Below are positions 1 to 5,651 of a DNA stretch of 7,493 nt, piece by piece. This DNA comes from Spirochaeta sp. (GTDB lineage Bacteria > Spirochaetota > Spirochaetia > DSM-27196 > Alkalispirochaetaceae): the NCBI GenBank assembly GCA_027859055.1, contig JAQIBO010000085.1, positions 1-7,493 of the forward strand, written 5' to 3'. Within the stretch, counting starts at the first letter, position 1. The number at the start of each line of letters is the position of its first letter. Position numbers and translations under genes: made by a program. The notes beneath the pieces were generated by a model. It saw only the letters and a list, made by a program, of their open reading frames with translations, did not search any database and was not told the DNA's origin.

Positions 1-7
1 GCTCCAT

Positions 8-991
8 TCACCCCGAAAACACACCGTACATCGGCGTTCCGCACGCCGGACACGTGCCGTCGTGAAGCCGGTTTTCCGCCAGCGCAAATCTCCGCCGGTC
101 GATGCACAGGCCACCACAATTGGCGCAGAACGTCTGCTGGTACGACGCGTGGCGTCGGCTGTAGGCGTACACGTGGGGAATTCCGGTTTCGGCTGTGATG
201 CGTTCGTAGAGGCGGTCGAGGAACTCCGGGCGGGTCGGCGCGTGGTCGGTCATCTTGTACGCCGGGCGAAACGCGCTGAGATGCCACACTTTGACCCCCG
301 CGTCGTCAAGCAGACCCGCCAGCTCCATAATGCCATCCTCTGAATGCTCGCCTTCCATCACCATCGTGGTAACCTCGAGCAGCGCCGCGGCATCCCCGGC
401 AAGGGTTCGAATATTACGGAGGATCGGCTCCACGTGGCCCCCGCAGAGGGAGCGGTAAAACGCTTCGTCGCCTTTCAGGTCGATGTTGAACGCGTCGATC
501 AGCGGATGCATCCGCTCCAGCGCCGCTTCCGTGAAAAAGCCGTTGGTGATCATCGCGGTGCGCCCGCCGACGGCGCGGATTGCCCGGGCGGCGTCGAGCA
601 TATAGTCCTGCCAGACCGTGGGCTCGCTGTAGGTGAACGCCGCAACGGGATAGCCACCATCGGTGAGGTTGCGGGCCAGCTCGTCCGGCGCGATATAGCG
701 CGTCTGCAGGTGGCGGTACAGTTCCGGCTGAGATATGGAGCAGTTCTGACAGAAACTGCACCGGAAATTGCAGCCGTACAGGGCGCTTGAGAGCACCGAC
801 GCACCGGGAAACATATGGTACAACGGCTTCTTTTCGATCGGGTCAACCGCCAGGGAAACGTGTTCACCGTAGTTTTCGGTATAGATCGCGTCGCCTTTGC
901 GCACGCGAATACCGCAGATGCCGTGTTGACCGTCGGCGAGGGAGCAGCGGTGCTCACAGAAGTCACAGGTTATGCGTGGAGAAGGTGCCAT
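8..991 (-). CDS. amrS: AmmeMemoRadiSam system radical SAM enzyme
   Basis: Complete 327-residue radical SAM protein related to pyruvate formate-lyase activating enzymes and matching the radical SAM member of the AmmeMemoRadiSam trio. The cluster motif CxxxCxxC is C74, C78 and C81 (GCNFRCSFCQN), which should bind a 4Fe-4S cluster and cleave S-adenosylmethionine. A Cys-rich N-terminus (C9, C12, C16, C26) and a C-terminal ribbon (C289/C292 and C314/C317) are typical of this subfamily and probably bind metal. Other landmarks are YSEPT (121-125), ITNGF (148-152) and FNIDLKG (168-174), as in the activase-like barrel. The ATG lies 3 bases after the amrA stop, with a weak GGAA about 6 bases upstream, so translation is probably coupled. 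The substrate is unknown. Automatic pipelines may call it a pyruvate formate-lyase activating enzyme, but the neighbours argue for AmrS. The stop is 7 bases from the window edge, so any further operon genes are not visible. Confidence 0.93.
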   Translation of the reverse strand: MAPSPRITCDFCEHRCSLADGQHGICGIRVRKGDAIYTENYGEHVSLAVDPIEKKPLYHMFPGASVLSSALYGCNFRCSFCQNCSISQPELYRHLQTRYIAPDELARNLTDGGYPVAAFTYSEPTVWQDYMLDAARAIRAVGGRTAMITNGFFTEAALERMHPLIDAFNIDLKGDEAFYRSLCGGHVEPILRNIRTLAGDAAALLEVTTMVMEGEHSEDGIMELAGLLDDAGVKVWHLSAFRPAYKMTDHAPTRPEFLDRLYERITAETGIPHVYAYSRRHASYQQTFCANCGGLCIDRRRFALAENRLHDGTCPACGTPMYGVFSG

Positions 992-994
992 ACG

Positions 995-1582
995 CTATTC
1001 CGTTATTACCGTGGTCGGGTCATCCGGTGAGCGGGAGATATGCACCGTCTGAAACACTTGAAGCGCCGCCTCAGGATCTTGCCACGCCCCGGGGGCGAGG
1101 CGCGCCTTCTGACAGAGCCGGTCAAGCATCGTGGTGCGGTCCCAGCGCTGTTCCGTGGCCACCTCCGGCAGAAACACCGCACGGTGGCGCCCGAGGGAGA
1201 GAATTGTGCCGTCCCGTCCGAGAACGATATCCTCTGCGGAGGCGACAGGATACGCCGGAAAGAGAATTGACAGGGAAAGGTCGATGTGTGGAAGTTCATC
1301 CGCTGTCACCGCAGAAAAGCGGGCATCCCGAAGCGCCGAGTCTTCGACCACCCGGGGTATCACATGGTCCAACGGTCCCGTGCCGGCGAAATTGCCGATA
1401 CAGCCGCGCAGTTCTCCGTCTTTTCGCAGGGTGGAAAACGCGCCGTACTCCTCCTGAAGAAGCGGCTCTTCCGGCGGCGCCGGAAGGCCCCCGCCGAGAA
1501 TCACCACCTTAAGCACCGCCTCAGCGTACGTGAGCAGACGCGCCGCCACGGGCTGTGTTATCAGATCATTTTTATGTTCCAT
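995..1582 (-). CDS. amrA: AmmeMemoRadiSam system protein A (AMMECR1 family)
   Basis: AMMECR1-domain protein of 195 residues from the chosen start. The family signature LRGCIG is at residues 58-63, preceded by GAFSTL. A second conserved block, DARFSAVTADEL, is near 86-97 and is followed by the strand LSLSILFP. The block FLPEV (137-141) followed by a Trp and LCQKARL is also typical. The AMMECR1 fold has a conserved pocket with a Cys, but no reaction is firmly assigned. I chose ATG at 1582 because GGAG (1589-1592) sits 6 bases upstream. The in-frame TTG at 1594 would add four residues, but it overlaps that ribosome binding site. The start overlaps the amrB stop by 11 bases, pointing to translational coupling. 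The gene order Memo, AMMECR1, radical SAM supports the family call. The protein lacks a signal peptide and is presumably cytoplasmic. Confidence 0.93.
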   Translation of the reverse strand: MEHKNDLITQPVAARLLTYAEAVLKVVILGGGLPAPPEEPLLQEEYGAFSTLRKDGELRGCIGNFAGTGPLDHVIPRVVEDSALRDARFSAVTADELPHIDLSLSILFPAYPVASAEDIVLGRDGTILSLGRHRAVFLPEVATEQRWDRTTMLDRLCQKARLAPGAWQDPEAALQVFQTVHISRSPDDPTTVITE

Positions 1583-2594
1583 CCGTGTCTCCAAACAGAA
1601 TCGAGGCGTAACAGACGAACTCTGCCTCCGACCGGCCGGTCACATCCCGGGATGTGTAGTAGTCGGTTACCGAACCGGTGGGGGACCCGAGGATCGCGGA
1701 TCCAAGGAGGATCGCCGCCCGACCGCTGACGGTGATCGGGGAGCGCATCCGTTCAAGGAGGGCGGTGCGATCGCCGGCGGCGATCGCACGGGCAACCGAC
1801 ACGTCGTCATCGCGCACCGTCGCGGCGATCTCGTCCGCGGTTGGGGCCGTCTGGGCGCCGTCCGATCGCGCGCGGCGGCTCCCATCGCCTCTGCTTCGGG
1901 CCGGCGGCCGGCCGGGCACCCCGAACGGGGTGTATCCGAAACGCGGGCCGTAGTGGGTGAAGTCACTGCTCATGATCACAAGCGTGTTGGCGAGGCCGGC
2001 CGGGTCGTCCGCTGCCAGGGCGTCGCGTATCGCCCGGGCGAAGCGGTCGGTATCGGTGAGAAATTCGTCCGGTGTTGCCCCGGAGACGCGCGGTGTCGGT
2101 ACCAGGACAAGCGAAACCCGCGCGGCGGGCAGCGCGCTGCGCAGAAACGGCAGAAACATCTCCGTGCCGTGCTCCGCCTCTATCGTTTTGTCGGCCTTCA
2201 CCACGGCGTTACCAAGAATCTCCCGTAACCGTCCCGAAAACAACGGTTCCCCGGCGAGATCGCCGAGCGGGGTTTCGTGGCGGTCAAACGACTCGACGTA
2301 CAGAGATCCGGATTCCAGCGGCTCATAATGACCTGGCGACAGGATAACGACGCGCTCGATACCGGTGAGTTGTTCGGGGTGGGCAAACGCGTGGGCGATG
2401 CCCCGGCCGGAGTAGAAAAGACCTGCGTGGGGCAGAACGGCTCCGGTGATCCGTCCGGACGGTGACGCGCTGGGCGGAAGCGGGGACGGCGCGGTGCGAG
2501 CCTGCCTCAGCGCGTCGGAGATCTCCTCCCGGAGCGCGTTCTGGTCGTCACTGTACCATCGGCCGGCAAATGTGGCGCGATTTCGGTGTGTCAT
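1572..2594 (-). CDS. amrB: AmmeMemoRadiSam system protein B (Memo family)
   Basis: Memo-family protein of 340 residues. The family shares the fold of class III extradiol (LigB-type) dioxygenases, but no enzymatic activity is settled for bacterial members. Visible conserved blocks are FAGRWYS (9-15), LPHAG with H56, SPGHYEPL with H89, EHGTEMFLPF with H142, and SSDFTHYG (209-216) with H214. These histidines correspond to the metal-site region of human MEMO1. The human Cys in SDFCHWG is Thr213 here, a position that often differs in bacteria. An Arg/Gly/Ser-rich stretch at 225-252 is an apparent insertion after FGYTPFG, and a Pro/Ser-rich stretch lies near 34-48. The ATG is the first possible start after an in-frame TGA. 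AAAGGAG directly abuts the ATG, an unusually tight spacing. The gene heads the cassette and lies 57 bases after the unknown 522-residue gene. Confidence 0.92.
   Translation of the reverse strand: MTHRNRATFAGRWYSDDQNALREEISDALRQARTAPSPLPPSASPSGRITGAVLPHAGLFYSGRGIAHAFAHPEQLTGIERVVILSPGHYEPLESGSLYVESFDRHETPLGDLAGEPLFSGRLREILGNAVVKADKTIEAEHGTEMFLPFLRSALPAARVSLVLVPTPRVSGATPDEFLTDTDRFARAIRDALAADDPAGLANTLVIMSSDFTHYGPRFGYTPFGVPGRPPARSRGDGSRRARSDGAQTAPTADEIAATVRDDDVSVARAIAAGDRTALLERMRSPITVSGRAAILLGSAILGSPTGSVTDYYTSRDVTGRSEAEFVCYASILFGDTDGT
1589..1592 (-). promoter_or_regulatory. Ribosome binding site of amrA
   Basis: GGAG on the minus strand, 6 bases before ATG 1582 and inside the end of amrB. It decides the start of amrA: the alternative TTG at 1594 overlaps the site itself. 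Confidence 0.65.
1765..1789. repeat. Perfect 11-bp inverted repeat inside amrB
   Basis: Arms GTGCGATCGCC (1765-1775) and GGCGATCGCAC (1779-1789) are exact reverse complements separated by 3 bases. Each arm contains the octamer GCGATCGC. The repeat lies in the coding region for AIAAGDRT of the Memo protein, so part of it is explained by Ala-Ile-Ala codons. No T-run follows on either strand, so it is not a standard terminator. Confidence 0.8.
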
Positions 2595-2601
2595 CTCCTT
2601 T
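2595..2601 (-). promoter_or_regulatory. Ribosome binding site of amrB with no spacer
   Basis: Read on the minus strand, AAAGGAG is immediately followed by the ATG of amrB. The usual gap is 5-9 bases. An in-frame TGA (2601-2603) overlaps this site, so no upstream start is available and no GTG or TTG lies just downstream. The match to the anti-Shine-Dalgarno is strong, but the spacing should reduce efficiency. Confidence 0.5.
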
Positions 2602-2651
2602 CAATCTACCACGACCGGCGCCGTTCTTCAGGCCTGGAGGCCCCGCCCGAC
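2595..2651. other. Short gap between the 522-residue gene and amrB
   Basis: 57 bases between co-directional minus-strand genes. It contains a small inverted repeat GGCCTGGAGGCC (2631-2642) whose stem is short and whose loop is only 2-4 bases, with no T-run on the minus strand, so I do not call a terminator. A TAGATT box could serve as a weak -10 for amrB, but no convincing -35 accompanies it. The simplest reading is readthrough from the upstream gene. Confidence 0.5.
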
Positions 2652-4220
2652 TCACACGCGCCGGGCGATCGCCCGCAGCCGCTGGTGGGCGGCGAGCAGA
2701 CGCTCCCACTCGGTAAACGCGCCCCGATCTATCGCCACCTCCAGAGCGGTCACGTCCTCCAGGAAGATCTGACGGCCGTTCCGCGAAAAGATCGCCGCAA
2801 CCCGCCGCTTTGACTGTTCATCCCGGCCGGCGACCGCTTCCACCAGCACGCTCCGGGGAACCGTCCGGCCGAGACGACGCAGTGTGGAGAGCATTCCCTC
2901 CTCCAGCATCTTCGTGATCTCCGGTTCCCGCCGGTTGGTGTCCCACACGCGGCGCATCGCGTCACCGCGGGGCGTAATGAAATAGCGCTGCAGAATCTCC
3001 ATGCTCCCCGCGTCCAGCCCCATGCCTCGGCCGCGGGTCGCCGCGGCGTACTCACGGACAAGATCATCCGTTGCGGTTGCAAGCGTTCGCCAGATCTCCC
3101 GGGATGATTCCGGGGCCGGTCCGCCGACTGTGTCCGACCGCAGGGGAATCTGTTCCCGCCGGCGCGGGCCGAGGACGCGGTCTATTCGGGCGCGCCGCGC
3201 CGGCCCGATCCATCGGTACAGGGTCAGAAATGCGAGAAACCGCTCCCGCGACCGGTATACGGAATCGACGAGATTTTCGAGGGCGCGGCCGCCGGTTTCG
3301 AGGAACGCCCCGAGCGTCCGCAGAGCGTAGCCTGCACGCTGTTCTTCCGGAGTTCGCGGGATACGGTACGCCATGGAAACGAGCCCGTTGTACCGAAGCT
3401 CCGCCGCGAGAACTGCTACTTCCGCCGGCAGCTCCGCCAAGGCGATCGCGGTCCGCATCCGTTGTACCGATACGGCCGGCCAGAACGCCTCCCAACTCTC
3501 CGTCGCCAGACGCACAAGACGGCGGTTTCGATCCACCTCGGAGCGTTCCTGCCGCGTGATACCGACCCGGGGTTCTGCGAGACCGACGCCACGCAGCCCC
3601 TCCCGGAGACGGTGAAGCGACCGGGCAAGTTCCCGTCCCGGCTGGTCGCCATCGGCGGCCCCGCTCCCGGCGGCCCCACCACCGGACGAGGCGCCACCGT
3701 GGGCATCCGCATTCGTCGGCGCCCCGGGTACGGACTCACGGACAAGCCAGCTGCATCCGACCCGGGTCGGTTCGTCCCCGGTCGACACGCTCCACTCGGC
3801 GCGACACACCCACAACTGCCCCGCCCGCGCGGCAGCGGCGATCGCCTCCCCGGTGACCGTTTCTACTTCCACCGGCCGATAGCGACGCCCCGTCAGCGCG
3901 TCGTCAGGTCCGCCAAGGCGTCCGGCAAGGAACTCCCATAACACCCGGGCGTCAACCAGCCACCCGAGTGCGCTCTCGGAAAAGGGCATCTGGTATGCGC
4001 CGTCGGTACTCCGGATCGCACCGGTGACCGCTCCGGAGCGCAGGAGCTCCGCCATAAGCCGGTTGAACGCTGTCAGGGGTTCCGCACCCTCTGCCCGGTC
4101 GCGGGCGACCAGCCCCAGGGCGCCATCCCGCACAACGGGAACCAACCGCTGTTCATCAAGAAGCGCCGCGGCCCTGCGGGGAAGTACCTCGTCTGTCTCG
4201 GTTCGGATTCGTTGTTCCAT
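2652..4220 (-). CDS. Hypothetical protein, 522 residues, two-part with Gly/Ala/Ser linker
   Basis: I do not recognise a family. Codon use matches the neighbours, and the frame is open for 522 codons with a clear ATG, so I take it as real. No signal peptide or membrane segment is visible. Residues 1-160 form a mixed region with aliphatic stretches (RLVPVVRDGALGLVA, LGWLVDARVLWEFLAG). Residues 165-195 are a low-complexity linker rich in Gly, Ala, Ser and Asp. Residues 196-522 look strongly helical and Arg-rich, for example 231-275 and 296-350, and end in a helix-like tail (491-522). The C-terminal part has no catalytic motif I can name. It is transcribed towards amrB with only 57 bases between, so it may belong to the AmmeMemoRadiSam transcript. 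The start lacks a Shine-Dalgarno sequence but lies just behind a plausible promoter. Function unknown. Confidence 0.8.
   Translation of the reverse strand: MEQRIRTETDEVLPRRAAALLDEQRLVPVVRDGALGLVARDRAEGAEPLTAFNRLMAELLRSGAVTGAIRSTDGAYQMPFSESALGWLVDARVLWEFLAGRLGGPDDALTGRRYRPVEVETVTGEAIAAAARAGQLWVCRAEWSVSTGDEPTRVGCSWLVRESVPGAPTNADAHGGASSGGGAAGSGAADGDQPGRELARSLHRLREGLRGVGLAEPRVGITRQERSEVDRNRRLVRLATESWEAFWPAVSVQRMRTAIALAELPAEVAVLAAELRYNGLVSMAYRIPRTPEEQRAGYALRTLGAFLETGGRALENLVDSVYRSRERFLAFLTLYRWIGPARRARIDRVLGPRRREQIPLRSDTVGGPAPESSREIWRTLATATDDLVREYAAATRGRGMGLDAGSMEILQRYFITPRGDAMRRVWDTNRREPEITKMLEEGMLSTLRRLGRTVPRSVLVEAVAGRDEQSKRRVAAIFSRNGRQIFLEDVTALEVAIDRGAFTEWERLLAAHQRLRAIARRV
2662..2675. repeat. 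14-bp perfect palindrome at the 3' end of the 522-residue gene
   Basis: CGGGCGATCGCCCG reads the same on both strands and contains GCGATCGC at its centre. It lies about 10 bases inside the end of the coding region. It could be chance in an Arg/Ala-rich C-terminus or part of the octamer cluster described in the findings. Confidence 0.6.
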
Positions 4221-4231
4221 CAGTACACTAC

Positions 4232-4260
4232 AGCATACCAGTCTTTTTCCCCCGTGCCAT
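4232..4260 (-). promoter_or_regulatory. Candidate promoter of the 522-residue gene
   Basis: Read on the minus strand: -35-like ATGGCA (4260-4255, four of six consensus bases), a 17-base spacer, then an extended -10 TGGTATGCT with hexamer TATGCT (4237-4232, four of six). The predicted start is near 4225, about 5 bases before the ATG at 4220, giving an almost leaderless message. This agrees with the absence of a Shine-Dalgarno sequence. Confidence 0.4.
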
Positions 4261-4263
4261 CTG

Positions 4264-4272
4264 TGCTATCGT
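4264..4272 (+). promoter_or_regulatory. Candidate extended -10 for the 117-residue gene
   Basis: TGCTATCGT carries the TGn extension and the hexamer TATCGT (four of six). The upstream -35 region is only a T/C run, so this would rely on the extended element. The predicted start is near 4279, two bases before ATG 4281, which would make the message essentially leaderless. It shares the 60-base divergent region with the promoter on the other strand. Confidence 0.3.
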
Positions 4273-4280
4273 GACGGCGT

Positions 4281-4634
4281 ATGACACCACGGGACTCGTT
4301 TCTTGGCGAACTGAGACGGCACACGACCGCCCACCTTGAGGCGCTTGCGCGGGAAAGCGCCGAGACGTTCGGCCGCTATATCGCGCTTCCCGAGCTGGGA
4401 GCGCGCATCTATCTCCGACTGGCGGACCAGTTCAATATGGACGGCGCCCAGGAGATAGCCGCCTCCCTGGTCGATCTCTTTTCCGGCGTCCTTGATACCG
4501 GCACGGTTATGCTGACCGACCGGGAGTATCGCGGGCTGCGTCGTGTTCTCGATGAGTTCGGTTCGGAGATACCCGAGGGGCCGCGCCAGTCTCTCTCTGA
4601 CCTGATCATCACGCTTCAGAAAGCCAACCGTTGA
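4281..4634 (+). CDS. Hypothetical small helical protein, 117 residues
   Basis: I do not recognise a family. The protein is short, charged and apparently all-helical: candidate helices span about 5-35, 38-52, 55-70 and 79-94, with a C-terminal helix from about 102. There is no signal peptide, membrane segment or cysteine, so a soluble cytoplasmic protein, possibly an adaptor or protein-binding module, is likely. ATG 4281 is the only reasonable start because an in-frame TGA lies at 4272-4274. No ribosome binding site precedes it, but an extended -10-like element ends 8 bases before the ATG, suggesting a leaderless message. It is followed after 46 bases by the TPR gene on the same strand, with an inverted repeat in the gap, and diverges from the 522-residue gene. 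Coding status rests on codon bias, length and position between well-supported features. Confidence 0.7.
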   Translation: MTPRDSFLGELRRHTTAHLEALARESAETFGRYIALPELGARIYLRLADQFNMDGAQEIAASLVDLFSGVLDTGTVMLTDREYRGLRRVLDEFGSEIPEGPRQSLSDLIITLQKANR

Positions 4635-4637
4635 TTT

Positions 4638-4659
4638 TGTATCGGTCATCGCCGATACA
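4638..4659. repeat. Perfect 8-bp inverted repeat with 6-base loop
   Basis: Arms TGTATCGG (4638-4645) and CCGATACA (4652-4659) are exact reverse complements around TCATCG. The repeat begins 3 bases after the stop of the 117-residue gene and ends 8 bases before the ribosome binding site of the TPR gene. No T-run follows on either strand, so a simple intrinsic terminator is unlikely. An operator for a dimeric regulator, an RNA hairpin tuning expression of the TPR gene, or a weak terminator are the options. Confidence 0.75.
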
Positions 4660-4667
4660 CAAACATG

Positions 4668-4672
4668 AGGAG
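4668..4672 (+). promoter_or_regulatory. Ribosome binding site selecting a TTG start
   Basis: AGGAG (within GAGGAGAAG) lies 8 bases before TTG 4681. The ATG at 4665 is in another frame and gives only a short peptide. This makes TTG the start of the TPR protein. Confidence 0.75.
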
Positions 4673-4680
4673 AAGCAGCA

Positions 4681-5589
4681 TTGTACTATCTACCCCATGA
4701 CATCAGCAGACTGCTTACAGAGATTTCCCCGGAACAACGGGACACCGAAATTGAAGAGACGATTCACGACCTGGCGCCGCTGATCGCGGTGAAGCGCAAC
4801 GAGTACCGCCATTTCGGGCCGTACTGGTGGTGGGTCAAACCGGTCCTTGGACGCAGCCCCGGCGCCCGCCGCAGTTGGATCCGCGGCGGCTACACCGACC
4901 GACAGTACCTGGACACCGTGGACCGCCACATGCTTTCCCACCCCGCGATGGACGACCCCGAACGGTGGACCGTCTGGCTCGGTCTTCACTACTACCGGAC
5001 CGAAACGGTCGACGATACCCCCGCCGGGTTTCACATCGTCCAGACCGGCCACCGGAGCGCGACGAGTTACACTGTTTACGACGCCGACGCCAGTGAACAG
5101 CTGGATCTCTTCCCTGGTGATGAGAGCTCTCACAGCGGGTTAGCCGCGTTTCTCGCCGATCCGACCCGTTATACCGGCAGCGCGTGGCTTCCCCGCGCGG
5201 AGGAGTACATCGCCGCCGGACAGCCGTTTCACGGCGCGGCGGCGCTGCGGCGCGCCATACACCGCGCCGTTGACGGTGGCGACCGCGCCCGGGCGTGGAT
5301 CAGGTTGGGCCAGCTGTTTCAGGAACTTGACCACGTGCACAAGGCGCTTTTCTGCTACCACAACGCGTATCAGAAAGATGAGGAGGCGTGGATACAGGGC
5401 CTCATGGCCGACGCGTGGATGCAGGCGGACGAGCCGCAGGAGGCGCTCCAGTGTTTTCACGCCGCCCTGCAGGCGATGCCGGGCAACCCGGAGTACCACG
5501 CCGGGTGCGAGCGGGCCCAGCGGATGGTGGCTGAACACGGCCGTGTGGCGGCGGGGTACCAGCTCCGTCCGGAACGGCTCGCGCGGTAG
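4681..5589 (+). CDS. TPR-repeat protein with aromatic-rich N-terminal region
   Basis: Soluble protein of 302 residues starting at TTG, which is preceded by GAGGAG at an ideal distance. The C-terminal part carries about three tetratricopeptide-like repeats at roughly 172-200, 204-237 and 238-271. The clearest are ARAWIRLGQLFQELDHVHKA and MADAWMQADEPQEALQCFHA, ending in ALQAMPGNPEY, which has the typical Gly/Ala/Pro spacing. TPR arrays normally mediate protein-protein contacts. Residues 1-165 are not recognised. They include a Trp/Tyr cluster (GPYWWWVKP, 46-54), a basic stretch (59-68) and a beta-like segment near 115-135. No signal peptide or membrane helix is visible. The gene follows the 117-residue gene and ends before a hairpin that separates it from the convergent nucleotidyltransferase. 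A partner for the TPR region cannot be named from the sequence. Confidence 0.83.
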   Translation: MYYLPHDISRLLTEISPEQRDTEIEETIHDLAPLIAVKRNEYRHFGPYWWWVKPVLGRSPGARRSWIRGGYTDRQYLDTVDRHMLSHPAMDDPERWTVWLGLHYYRTETVDDTPAGFHIVQTGHRSATSYTVYDADASEQLDLFPGDESSHSGLAAFLADPTRYTGSAWLPRAEEYIAAGQPFHGAAALRRAIHRAVDGGDRARAWIRLGQLFQELDHVHKALFCYHNAYQKDEEAWIQGLMADAWMQADEPQEALQCFHAALQAMPGNPEYHAGCERAQRMVAEHGRVAAGYQLRPERLAR

Positions 5590-5616
5590 TATCTACAGAG
5601 GTGGTGGAACATACCG

Positions 5617-5638
5617 CCCGGTTCGGGCGCGAACCGGG
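5617..5638. terminator. Hairpin between convergent genes, probable terminator
   Basis: Arms CCCGGTTCG (5617-5625) and CGAACCGGG (5630-5638) pair perfectly around a 4-base loop. The hairpin is 27 bases after the stop of the TPR gene and 13 bases beyond the stop of the nucleotidyltransferase. On the plus strand it is followed only by TTAATGATT and on the minus strand by no T-run, so the intrinsic signal is weak. Position and stem strength still favour bidirectional termination or 3'-end protection. Confidence 0.6.
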
Positions 5639-5651
5639 TTAATGATTCCGC

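Noticed and set aside
787..1512. 241-codon plus-strand open frame over amrS and amrA
   Set aside because: It is antisense to two well-supported conserved genes, is Arg/Pro-rich as expected of GC-rich shadow frames, and shows no domain.
1583..1594. TTG at 1594 as the amrA start
   Set aside because: It overlaps the GGAG that is correctly spaced for ATG 1582, and the four extra residues add nothing conserved.
2631..2642. GGCCTGGAGGCC inverted repeat as a terminator after the 522-residue gene
   Set aside because: The stem is only 4-5 pairs with a minimal loop, and no T-run follows on the minus strand.
3636..3728. Gly/Ala/Ser-rich coding stretch as a tandem DNA repeat
   Set aside because: The codons vary and I see no regular repeat unit; it is a low-complexity protein linker.
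3071..3941. Several long plus-strand frames over the 522-residue gene (3071-3559, 3462-3941)
   Set aside because: Their Arg/Pro/Ser-rich composition is typical of antisense frames in high-GC DNA. The minus-strand frame is far longer and less biased. Because that gene is itself unrecognised, this rejection is less certain than the others.
4266..4649. 127-codon minus-strand frame opposite the 117-residue gene
   Set aside because: It runs through the predicted promoter and the intergenic dyad and has no recognisable motif. The plus-strand frame fits the layout better, though neither has a known family.
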